From Methanolobus halotolerans (GTDB lineage: Archaea; Halobacteriota; Methanosarcinia; Methanosarcinales; Methanosarcinaceae), in the NCBI RefSeq assembly GCF_004745425.1, contig NZ_PGGK01000005.1, positions 62,001 through 126,000 of the forward strand: DNA of 64,000 bases, in the 5' to 3' direction. Both the position numbers and the translations under genes were made by a program. Positions 46,393-53,946 of this stretch are shown piece by piece. A model generated the notes under the pieces. It was given only the letters and a program-made list of their open reading frames with translations. It made no database searches and had not been told where the DNA came from. Numbering within the stretch: position 1 is the first letter of the stretch; each line of letters opens with the position of its first letter.

Positions 46393-47181
46393 ATGGTAAA
46401 GAAAGATATCCTCAACTCTATATGTTCCTCGGAAGTAAGAAAAAACATACTCCTTTTATTGAATGACGGACCTGCAGACAGGGAAGCCATAAGAAATAAC
46501 TTGGATGTAACTATACAAACTTTAGTACCACATATGAATACGCTAGAAGATAACTACTTGGTTATCAAAACAGAAGATATCTATACACTAACATCCATGG
46601 GAAGAGCAATTGTTAATGAGGTTATTCCTCTGTTAGACATGATTGATTTCTTTGAAAAAGACATTGAGTACTGGGGAACTCATGACCTTGATTTTATCCC
46701 GCCACATCTTGTGAAAAGAATAAATGAATTTGGGTCATGCGCTCGAATAGAAGTACCCTTGTCAAAGGTATATGAAGCAGAGGATATTTTCATTGAACAA
46801 GCGAAGGATACAAAGTTGTATTCTTTTATTACTTCGTTTGTGTTTCCAAACTTCAAAGAAATATTGATTGATTTGGCTGCAAATGATACCGATATATTAA
46901 TAATCATTTCAAATGAGCTTTATCAAAAAATCTTATCTGATTTCAAGGAAGACCTTGAGTACATCCTGCAACTACCGAAACTTAAAATCTATGTGTACAA
47001 TCAAAACTTCAAAATAATGTCATTTACACTCACTGACCATAATTTCTTACTAAGGCTGTTAACACTGGAAGGCGACTATGACCATAAGAGGGTTATTTGT
47101 GCGAGTGACCAAGCACTTAAGTGGGGAAATGACCTATTCGAGTATTATCTAAATAATTCTATAGAAATAACCCAAGCTTAA
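46393..47181 (+). CDS. FilR1-family winged-helix regulator, array member 2
   Basis: 262 residues. The recognition region is more divergent than in the others (NNLDVTIQTLVPHMNTLEDN). The linker EYWGTHDLDFIPPHLVKRI and end ALKWGNDLFEYYLNNSIEIT are well kept. GGATGTGA lies 5 bases before the ATG. The changed recognition helix suggests a different DNA target from its neighbours. Its operator is not evident upstream. Confidence 0.9.
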   Translation: MVKKDILNSICSSEVRKNILLLLNDGPADREAIRNNLDVTIQTLVPHMNTLEDNYLVIKTEDIYTLTSMGRAIVNEVIPLLDMIDFFEKDIEYWGTHDLDFIPPHLVKRINEFGSCARIEVPLSKVYEAEDIFIEQAKDTKLYSFITSFVFPNFKEILIDLAANDTDILIIISNELYQKILSDFKEDLEYILQLPKLKIYVYNQNFKIMSFTLTDHNFLLRLLTLEGDYDHKRVICASDQALKWGNDLFEYYLNNSIEITQA

Positions 47182-47413
47182 ACATCTTTGTTCCCTTTTT
47201 TGGCTAATTGAACATGAGATTTTTATATTTAAGTTATGTTTTCAATTACAATTGGAATTACTGATATGGAACAATAATTCCATTGAATTTCTTTATTGAA
47301 CTTAATTATAACTTGAGAAGCATTTACTCCTCATTGATTTCCAAATAAGATAATGTATGGTTGTCAAATAATTTGATAGCTTGTGATTTAAGATAGGCTT
47401 TTGAATTTAAACA

Positions 47414-47515
47414 CGGTTTAGGTTAAGTAAAAACATGTAGTTTCTAGGAAGAGTCAGAATGGGGGTCTCAGCAATCGTGTTGAGAAAGAATTCCTGATAC
47501 AAGTGGAGGGAATAC
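47414..47515 (+). promoter_or_regulatory. Conserved leader before zinc-ribbon gene, copy 2
   Basis: It has the same box order as 45302-45414: CGGTTTAGGTTAAGTAAAAA, then GTCAGAATGGGG, then TTCCTGATACA and a GGAGGG ribosome site. The bases between the boxes differ, so the boxes are likely kept for a reason. Confidence 0.5.
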
Positions 47516-47653
47516 TTGAAGCAATTAAATGAATGTCCTGAGTGTAAAACATGTCTGCGTGACCTTTACCAGAATATACAGCATTGTGCAATATGTGGAT
47601 ACTGGACCCGTAAGGGAACAGCCAGAATGGATTCTTTAATGGTATTTGCATAA
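47516..47653 (+). CDS. Tiny zinc-ribbon protein, copy 2 (TTG start)
   Basis: The 45-residue product reads (M)KQLNECPECKTCLRDLYQN, then IQHCAICGYWTRKGTARMDS and LMVFA. It has CxxC knuckles at the same places as copy 1, plus one extra Cys. The start is TTG, 5 bases after GTGGAGGG; the identical length and aligned start of copy 1 support it. A further zinc-ribbon gene starts 10 bases after the stop. Confidence 0.7.
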   Translation: MKQLNECPECKTCLRDLYQNIQHCAICGYWTRKGTARMDSLMVFA

Positions 47654-47663
47654 GGGTGGTAAT

Positions 47664-47804
47664 ATGCCAAATCAGGAACGGAAATTCTGTTCAAAGTGTA
47701 AAGAGGCATTCAAGGAGATTCTGTTGGGAACAGACATAATCTACCAGTGTTTAAGTTGTGGGTCTTATTTTTCCCCCGACGATGGAATGCGTATTGAATT
47801 GTAA
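47664..47804 (+). CDS. 46-residue zinc-ribbon protein
   Basis: The product reads MPNQERKFCSKCKEAFKEIL, then LGTDIIYQCLSCGSYFSPDD and GMRIEL. A CxxC pair at each end of a 20-residue loop makes a rubredoxin/zinc-ribbon knuckle, different from the two MVFA-tailed proteins. GGGTGG lies before the ATG. It is the second gene of a two-gene operon with the preceding zinc ribbon. Confidence 0.7.
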   Translation: MPNQERKFCSKCKEAFKEILLGTDIIYQCLSCGSYFSPDDGMRIEL

Positions 47805-47939
47805 CTTTAAGGATATTGCTTAGGAATTACAAGTCAGATACTCAATACAGAATAAGGAAATTCTGCACTCATAAACTTTTGTGCTTATTTTGAATAGTAT
47901 TAAATATTATCGCCAACATATGAAAATTAGAGAGTGAAC

Positions 47940-48731
47940 ATGTTGAAGAAACTATTACTCGAGGTTATATTTGCTTCTGAAAAGAGAAAAAATGTACTTC
48001 TACTATTAAATGACGGTCCTAAAGAAATGGAATATCTCCTTGATTCATTAGAAACAACCAGACATGCATTGCTTCCACAGATTAAGATATTAGAAGAGCA
48101 CTATCTGATAGCTAACGTCAAGGATAAGTGTGAATTAACAACAATTGGAGAAGTAATTGTTGATGATATGATTCCTTTGCTAAGAACTATCAATGTATTT
48201 GACGATGCAATTGACTACTGGGGAACACATAATAAAGATTTCATTCCAGACTATCTTTTTGCTAGAATTGCTGAACTTGGTGGATGTACTACAATTGAAA
48301 CTCCAATACATGAAGCATTTGAGGAAGACAAGTATTTTATGCAAGAAGTAAATCGAACAAAATCTCTCTGGATGGTTACTTCATTTCTATATCCTGATTA
48401 CAAAACAACGTTAACATATTTGCTTTCAAAGGGCGTTGATATTAGAATTGTTATTTCAAGAGGGTTATATGAAAAACTTCTATTAGATAATTTTGAAGAT
48501 TTCAAGTACTTTATACAGGAAACCGCTATTGAAATATACCAACACAAAGATACTTTTGATATGTTGTCTTTTTCACTCTCACATCATGCCATCATGATGA
48601 GACTTTTAACAAACCAAGGAATGTATGATAATAAAAGGTTACTATGTGAAAGCGAAAGTGTACATAAATGGGGAAAAGACCTGTTTGAACATTACTTGAA
48701 GGATTCAACACTGATAACTAGTCTTGACTGA
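47940..48731 (+). CDS. FilR1-family winged-helix regulator, array member 3
   Basis: 263 residues. The winged helix has LLEVIFASEKRKNVLLLLND and LETTRHALLPQIKILEEH; the linker is DYWGTHNKDFIPDYLFARI; the end is VHKWGKDLFEHYLKDSTLIT. ATG at 47940 is preferred to GTG at 47934 because GAGAGTGA lies before it and it matches the paralogs. It converges on the next regulator, with 48 bases between stops. Confidence 0.9.
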   Translation: MLKKLLLEVIFASEKRKNVLLLLNDGPKEMEYLLDSLETTRHALLPQIKILEEHYLIANVKDKCELTTIGEVIVDDMIPLLRTINVFDDAIDYWGTHNKDFIPDYLFARIAELGGCTTIETPIHEAFEEDKYFMQEVNRTKSLWMVTSFLYPDYKTTLTYLLSKGVDIRIVISRGLYEKLLLDNFEDFKYFIQETAIEIYQHKDTFDMLSFSLSHHAIMMRLLTNQGMYDNKRLLCESESVHKWGKDLFEHYLKDSTLITSLD

Positions 48732-48779
48732 CTCTATATAATGGAATTTAATGGAATTCATGCTAAATTTAGTTTATTT

Positions 48780-49568
48780 TTATATGTCGGTGACTGATAT
48801 AGACCGATTCAGGTAAAACTCAAAAAGAGCCTTACACCACTCAATCGAAGATGGGCTGCAACATATCAACTGTTTGCTGTCAAATTCGAGATTCCTTTTT
48901 AAAAGTCTCAGGAATACACTATATTCGTTATACGCAATTGATAGAAAAGGCATCTCTGCTTGTGATAAAAAAATCTTGATTTTACCTGTTTGCATCAATT
49001 CCTTGAATTCTTCTGTGTAATCACTTTTTATTTTATCAATTACCTCCTTGCTGAAAATCAGAGATATTTCCACACCGTTCTCTATATATTCGGAATACAA
49101 GGAGAAGAAATTGGGATAAAGAAATGTTGCTATACGATTCATATAATTTGATGCTTTGGTTTTTTCATGAAACTTCATGTTTACTTCATAAATTTCAGAG
49201 AAACTGGGTTCTAAAATAGCACAGGATTTAAGGTCACTCAATCTTTTGAGTAGAGATGATGGAATAAAATCCAGTTCACGGGTCCCCCAATAATCTATAT
49301 TTGTATCAAGAACATCGATACTACTAAGTAAAGGTGTCATATTATCAACCAACAGTTTTCCGATGGTTGTTAATGTATAAGTGCCGTTTTGTGAAATGAT
49401 TAAATGGTTATCTTCTAATATTTTCATTTGAGGAATTAAAGCTGGTCGGCTTGTCCCCAACGTATCGAGAATTACATCCGCACTTTGAGGTCCATTATTC
49501 AATAACTTAAGCACATTCTTTCGTTTATCAGATGCAAACATCACATCAAGTAATGGTTTCTTTACCAA
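48780..49568 (-). CDS. FilR1-family winged-helix regulator, array member 4 (minus strand)
   Basis: 262 residues, the only full-length array member on the minus strand. The winged helix has LLDVMFASDKRKNVLKLLNN and LGTSRPALIPQMKILEDN; the linker is DYWGTRELDFIPSSLLKRL; the end is SIEWCKALFEFYLNRSISVT, where the usual Gly-Lys of WGK is replaced by Cys-Lys. The start is TTG, 2 bases after GGTGAGGTT. It is divergent from member 5, with element copy E between them. An inversion of one gene in the array is likely. Confidence 0.9.
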   Translation of the reverse strand: MVKKPLLDVMFASDKRKNVLKLLNNGPQSADVILDTLGTSRPALIPQMKILEDNHLIISQNGTYTLTTIGKLLVDNMTPLLSSIDVLDTNIDYWGTRELDFIPSSLLKRLSDLKSCAILEPSFSEIYEVNMKFHEKTKASNYMNRIATFLYPNFFSLYSEYIENGVEISLIFSKEVIDKIKSDYTEEFKELMQTGKIKIFLSQAEMPFLSIAYNEYSVFLRLLKRNLEFDSKQLICCSPSSIEWCKALFEFYLNRSISVTDI

Positions 49569-49670
49569 AACCTCACCCCTTTAATTGAACTATCAATCCC
49601 AATCTAATTTATAAAACTAGTAATGCACCAGCTACTTTTAAAGTTTGATTTAGAACTAACGAAGGAATGG

Positions 49671-49800
49671 CGAGGCACTAAGAAGTGATGTTACCAATTT
49701 TAGTGCCTCGACCGAGGAGAGCTAAGGGTTTGGTGCTATTCGGTACTGGTATATGGTGTTAAGCTTTGTAAGTAGACCCCTGCCCTCAATCTTTAATAGA
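49671..49800 (+). ncRNA. Structured intergenic element, copy E
   Basis: CGAGGCACTAA (49671-49681) pairs with TTAGTGCCTCG (49700-49710), eleven perfect pairs, matching the GAGGCAC stem of copy B but longer. ACCCCTGCCCTCAATCTTTAATAG follows, carrying the ACCCC and TAATAG boxes. The downstream tail TTAACCAAAACCGTTCTTAA (49813-49832) matches the tails of copies A and C. The middle hairpin is not evident. Confidence 0.55.
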
Positions 49801-49957
49801 TTTTATTATTACTTAACCAAAACCGTTCTTAATTTCGCTAACTAAGTTATAGTTTATTAGTAATTGATTTTTCAAAGGGATTAACTTCAGGGTCGTATCA
49901 GTTAAAAGTGACTGACGATAGCAATAAATAATATTAGTTCTTATTCAAGTTGCTTAG

Positions 49958-49970
49958 TTAACGCTGTTAT
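49958..49970. promoter_or_regulatory. TTAACNNNGTTAW operator-like site (TTAACGCTGTTAT)
   Basis: The inverted repeat lies 48 bases before the ATG of regulator member 5. It is the best-placed site in the array, suggesting control of that regulator by itself or by a paralog. Confidence 0.55.
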
Positions 49971-50017
49971 CTACCTGATAGTGTAATTGTGGGTAATATA
50001 CACTAAAGGAGCATTAT

Positions 50018-50803
50018 ATGAAGAAACCATTACTTGATGTTATATTCGCATCTGAAAAGAGAAAGGGTGCACTTCTTTCATTGAAGAACGGACCCACAGA
50101 AATAGAAACACTGCTTAATCATTTAAGTACGACAAGAGCAGCTCTGCTTCCACAAATCAGGATTCTGGAAGAGCATTATCTTGTTAAACAAACAGATAAT
50201 GCTTATGAGTTAACAGGTATTGGAGAATTAATAATTAATGAAATAATTCCTTTGCTGAATACTGTTGAACTCTTTGATGAAGAAATAGATTATTGGGGAA
50301 CACATAATATTGAGTTCCTTCCTACTCAATTACTGAAAAATCTAAAATTGCTAAAAGAATGTAAACTTGTAAAACTATCTCTCCCAGAATCATACCAACT
50401 CAATCAAGATACTGTAAAAACAAGCTTTGAATCAGATTCATTCTTTGTAATTACTTCATTCTTCCATCCAAATTATCCGCAGGTATTTACTGAAATGGCT
50501 CAGAAAGGCGTTAAACTGAATATAATTGTCACAAAGCATGTGCTAGATATAATTCAGACAGGACATAATAAAATATTTGCAGGGCTTATTCAAAATCATT
50601 CTCTGAACTTGTATGTATATCCCGAAGAAATGGGTTTTCAAGTTATTGCATTTAACGATTACCTTCTGCTGCTACGCTTATTAACAAATGATGGAGACAT
50701 CGACATAGACCATATGGTATGTTCAGGTACAGATGCACTTCAATGGGGGGAAGATATTTTTAAACACTATCTTAAAAACTCAACACAAATCACAGAACTA
50801 TAA
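50018..50803 (+). CDS. FilR1-family winged-helix regulator, array member 5
   Basis: 261 residues. The winged helix has LLDVIFASEKRKGALLSLKN and LSTTRAALLPQIRILEEH; the linker is DYWGTHNIEFLPTQLLKNL; the sensor domain ends ALQWGEDIFKHYLKNSTQIT. AAGGAG lies 7 bases before the ATG. A TTAACGCTGTTAT site lies 48 bases upstream, so it is a candidate member of the TTAACNNNGTTAW regulon. Element copies B and C follow it. Confidence 0.9.
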   Translation: MKKPLLDVIFASEKRKGALLSLKNGPTEIETLLNHLSTTRAALLPQIRILEEHYLVKQTDNAYELTGIGELIINEIIPLLNTVELFDEEIDYWGTHNIEFLPTQLLKNLKLLKECKLVKLSLPESYQLNQDTVKTSFESDSFFVITSFFHPNYPQVFTEMAQKGVKLNIIVTKHVLDIIQTGHNKIFAGLIQNHSLNLYVYPEEMGFQVIAFNDYLLLLRLLTNDGDIDIDHMVCSGTDALQWGEDIFKHYLKNSTQITEL

Positions 50804-50891
50804 CAATAATGTTCTTGCTGTGAGAAATTATTAATTTACGAGACAGTTTTATACGAGAAAAGCAGTCTTGGACTTACATTAAGAAGGTAGA

Positions 50892-51000
50892 ATGAGGCAC
50901 ACGATAAACCACCATGCTTATGGTGCCTCTCTCCTTGCGAATCCGGGATGTCCCCACATCCCTTCAACCCCCACTCACTCAACCCGCATGGCTGAGAAGG
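50892..51000 (+). ncRNA. Structured intergenic element, copy B
   Basis: Stem 1 is GAGGCAC (50894-50900) with GTGCCTC (50923-50929) and a loop carrying GATAAACCACCAT. The box TCTCCTTGCGAATCC follows, then stem 2 GGGATGT-CCCC-ACATCCC (50945-50962). Then come CCACTC and a weaker stem CTCA/TGAG around ACCCGCATGGC. It is directly followed by copy C, which repeats the plan with other stem bases. Confidence 0.7.
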
Positions 51001-51005
51001 CAGGA

Positions 51006-51134
51006 TGAGACGCCTGATAAACCACCATAATTTAAGGCGTCTCTTTCCTTATACGTCCGAGATATTTCCCAATATCTCTCTTAAACTCCACTCCCAATAG
51101 CTTGTGAGCAACCCCATGCTCACAACTTCTAATA
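51006..51134 (+). ncRNA. Structured intergenic element, copy C
   Basis: Stem 1 is GAGACGCCT (51007-51015) with AGGCGTCTC (51035-51043), loop again with GATAAACCACCAT. The box CTCTTTCCTT follows, then stem 2 GAGATATT-TCCC-AATATCTC (51059-51078) and the box CCACTCCCAATAG. Stem 3 is TTGTGAGCA (51102-51110) with TGCTCACAA (51117-51125), loop ACCCCA, then CTTCTAATAG. All stems are perfect. Compared with copy B, stems 1 and 2 changed on both strands while loops stayed, the mark of a structured RNA. Confidence 0.75.
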
Positions 51135-51207
51135 GGTTGTTTTTGCATATAACCAAACCGGATTTTAATCTAAGTAATGCTGTTATCTTTTGTTTGCGAA
51201 CAATATT

Positions 51208-51220
51208 TTAACGGCGTTAA
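51208..51220. promoter_or_regulatory. TTAACNNNGTTAW operator-like site (TTAACGGCGTTAA)
   Basis: A perfect inverted repeat lies 199 bases before the ATG of regulator member 6 and about 75 bases after element copy C. It could serve either the downstream regulator or a promoter inside this gap. Confidence 0.5.
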
Positions 51221-51418
51221 AAATTAAACCTGTATACTAAAATGGGTGAATGACAATATATATTCAACCTAACTTTTTTCCATAAAAGGGTATAATCAAT
51301 CATTAGCGACTTCTACTCAAGTATACTTGTTAACAAGATTTATATGTTATAACTTCTAACTTTTTCTAATTCTGCTTTGGTTGTTCCTTTGAACAACATT
51401 AATACTGGGCGTGTTAAA

Positions 51419-52204
51419 ATGAAGAGAGCATTACTCGATGTGATATTTGCTTCTGAAAAAAGAAAAAACGTATTATTGCTGTTACATGGCGGTCCTCAAG
51501 AAATGGAACCCCTTCTCAAATCGCTGGATACAACAAGACCATCTTTGCTTCCACAGATACGCATACTGGAAGAACATCATCTTATTAACCACTATGATAA
51601 CACCTATGAGCTGACGACTATAGGGAATCTTATAGTTGATGAGATGTTTTCCCTAATGAGTACAATAGAAACCTTGGATACTGATATTCATTACTGGGGA
51701 ACTCATCAACTTGACTTTATTCCACCTCACCTATTAAGTAAAATAGGTCAACTTAAGGATTGTAAGATAAGAACTCCTTCTTTTCCAGATTTATATAAAT
51801 TAAATGATGAAATTCTGGAAACATCTCCAAGTTCTTCAGTGCATTATAAGATTGCAACGTTTTTCCATCCTTTATTCCCTGATTTATTCTCAAAAATGAT
51901 AGCAAACAACGTCAATGTTTATATGATACTATCCCAACCTGTCATTGATAAATTAAGAACTGACCACTCTGCACTGTTCGATGAGGTTATGAAGAGTGAG
52001 TTGTTCAATTTGTTCGTATATCCCGAACAATTAAACCTCATGGCTGCTGTACTTAACGATTACCATGTACTTATGCGACCACTAAAAAAGAATGGTGAAT
52101 ACGATAACACTTACGTCCTCTGTAGCAGTGAAGAATGTCTTGAATGGGGAAAAGAGTTTTTCCAATATTATATTCAAAACTCTATTCCTGTAACTCACAT
52201 TTAG
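51419..52204 (+). CDS. FilR1-family winged-helix regulator, array member 6
   Basis: 261 residues from ATG 51419. The winged helix has LLDVIFASEKRKNVLLLLHG and LDTTRPSLLPQIRILEEH; the linker is HYWGTHQLDFIPPHLLSKI; the end is CLEWGKEFFQYYIQNSIPVT. A longer frame from 51377 exists, but paralogs all start at this Met and the extra residues show no conservation. No strong ribosome site is seen. Its stop overlaps by 4 bases the stop of the truncated minus-strand regulator. Confidence 0.9.
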   Translation: MKRALLDVIFASEKRKNVLLLLHGGPQEMEPLLKSLDTTRPSLLPQIRILEEHHLINHYDNTYELTTIGNLIVDEMFSLMSTIETLDTDIHYWGTHQLDFIPPHLLSKIGQLKDCKIRTPSFPDLYKLNDEILETSPSSSVHYKIATFFHPLFPDLFSKMIANNVNVYMILSQPVIDKLRTDHSALFDEVMKSELFNLFVYPEQLNLMAAVLNDYHVLMRPLKKNGEYDNTYVLCSSEECLEWGKEFFQYYIQNSIPVTHI

Positions 52205-52503
52205 CTGCTACCTGAAGTAATTGCATGGTCTTCCATGCTTTCTGCTTTATCAAGTGCATCTATTAAAGATACCAGTTTCTCCGCCAGTAATCTACCTATT
52301 GTCGTTAACTCATATGTATCACTGTGACTTCTGATTAAGTGATAATCCTTTAGCAATTTCAGATGAGGACTTAGTGTCTGTGCTTGTACTCCCAATTGGG
52401 TACGCAGGGTACTCAGGTCTTTGTTTTCTTCTTTCAAGAGGATTAACGATTCTGTCCTTACTTCAGACTCGAAAAGGACTTCCATCAAGGATTTCTGTTT
52501 TAT
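52201..52503 (-). CDS. Truncated FilR1-family regulator: winged helix only
   Basis: Only the DNA-binding half is present: LMEVLFESEVRTESLILLKE, then LGVQAQTLSPHLKLLKDYHL and YELTTIGRLLAEKLVSLIDA, followed by about 15 unrelated residues. The FilR1 sensor domain is absent. Conventional starts are TTG 52488 or ATG 52485. Alignment with paralogs puts the start at 52503 (IKQKSLMEV matching MVKKPLLDV), where the codon is ATA, 6 bases after AGGAGGGG. It may be a decayed gene, or a small competitor that binds the same DNA without a sensor. Confidence 0.65.
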   Translation of the reverse strand: MKQKSLMEVLFESEVRTESLILLKEENKDLSTLRTQLGVQAQTLSPHLKLLKDYHLIRSHSDTYELTTIGRLLAEKLVSLIDALDKAESMEDHAITSGSS

Positions 52504-52905
52504 GGTTTTCCCCTCCTAATATGTAATTGCATCATAGGTATTGCTCATTTACCTCTGCAAAATACAAATACACGTTAGCTTAGTAAAATAAGATTTATTA
52601 AAATATAACTCAAATGAATTTATTTAATCAAATAAAATTTTGATGCGGCATTATATTATAATGCTATTATTGCTACATATTCATAAAGCCCTCCCAAAAT
52701 TCACATATCTTTACCAGAAAATGCTATAACGCAGAAGTTTGTCCTGACACGTTTTGAACTTTGAGAAGTGCTTTGGGAGAGAACAATGAAATTCTCAAGG
52801 AATTATTTGTAATCTAGTACCCTTCCCCACATCATTGTTAAATATATTGAATTTAGTATATTTGTAATGCTGGTTTGCAATTATACCATTAGACTAATCT
52901 TATAC

Positions 52906-52954
<49 letters not shown>

Positions 52955-53047
52955 ATAACGATATTTAATTTACTATAAATATTAAGACTGCATCATAAAA
53001 TGTAGTTCTGTCTGAAATTAGAATTTCCTGTTAGCAGAGTGATACAA

Positions 53048-53374
53048 ATGATGAAGTCATTGATTGATGTTGTGTTCATGTCAGAGAAGAGAAAGGACGT
53101 TCTGCTGTTACTACAGGATGGAACAAAGGAAATGAAAGTTATTCTCGAAACTCTTAATACAACCAGACAAGCACTTCTTCCTCAGATAAGGATTCTGGAG
53201 GAACATCATCTGGTTACTGATTCTGATGATACCTATGAACTAACAACTATCGGAAAGCTGATAGTTAATGATATGGTTTCTGTTTTAAGTATTCTTAATG
53301 TTTTTGATGTAGACGTTGATTACTGGGGAACACGTAACCTTGATTTCATTCCTTCTCATCTTTTACGAAGATGA
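53048..53374 (+). CDS. Split FilR1-family regulator, DNA-binding part
   Basis: About 108 residues carrying the winged helix (LIDVVFMSEKRKDVLLLLQD and LNTTRQALLPQIRILEEH) and the linker DYWGTRNLDFIPSHLLRR, then a TGA stop. In the paralogs the chain continues with RINELG. Here one base is missing after CGAAGA, so the frame ends. The sensor domain follows in the next frame from an ATG that overlaps this stop as ATGA. AGAGTGAT precedes the start. It is either a recent frameshift or a coupled two-part protein. Confidence 0.75.
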   Translation: MMKSLIDVVFMSEKRKDVLLLLQDGTKEMKVILETLNTTRQALLPQIRILEEHHLVTDSDDTYELTTIGKLIVNDMVSVLSILNVFDVDVDYWGTRNLDFIPSHLLRR

Positions 53375-53832
53375 ATGAACTTGGGAAAGGCACAACAATA
53401 ATACCCCCCATCACAGACATTTATAATGTACATGATAGATTTTATGAGCGGTCTAAAAAGGGTACAGTTCATTCTGTAATTACAACAACTTTCTATCCTC
53501 ATTTCCCTAAGCTATTACATGAACTTCTTCCAAAAAACATACATGCGAATGTTATAGTAAGCTGTGAATTGTTTGACAAATTAAGAACTGAACATAGAAC
53601 AGAGATTGTGAAATTTCTTGATAATGAGCTAATTCATTTATTTGTTTATCCTAAAAATATGGGATTATTATCTTTTTTATATAATGAATACTGCATCATG
53701 CTTAGCCCATTAACTAATAAAGGAGACTTTGATAACAAACATATTGAATACTGCAATCAAGGTGCTCGTAATTGGGGAAAAGAATTATTTGAACATTATT
53801 TGAATGAATCGAGACCTATAACAGAACTCTAG
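53371..53832 (+). CDS. Split FilR1-family regulator, sensor part
   Basis: This 153-residue frame begins MNELGKGTTIIPPITDIYNV and carries the complete FilR1 domain to the usual end ARNWGKELFEHYLNESRPIT. The start overlaps the stop of the DNA-binding part by 4 bases (ATGA), an arrangement that allows restart of ribosomes. No mutation is seen in the rest of this half, so either the frameshift is very recent or both parts are still made. Confidence 0.75.
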   Translation: MNELGKGTTIIPPITDIYNVHDRFYERSKKGTVHSVITTTFYPHFPKLLHELLPKNIHANVIVSCELFDKLRTEHRTEIVKFLDNELIHLFVYPKNMGLLSFLYNEYCIMLSPLTNKGDFDNKHIEYCNQGARNWGKELFEHYLNESRPITEL

Positions 53833-53946
53833 TCAAACTATTCATTAAATAAGATTATTTCCAGCATGAGGATTTCTACAGAGTCGGCACTTTGTCTACT
53901 TAAGTTATTTAATCGAATATATTTTTGACAACATAATAGTAGTCAA

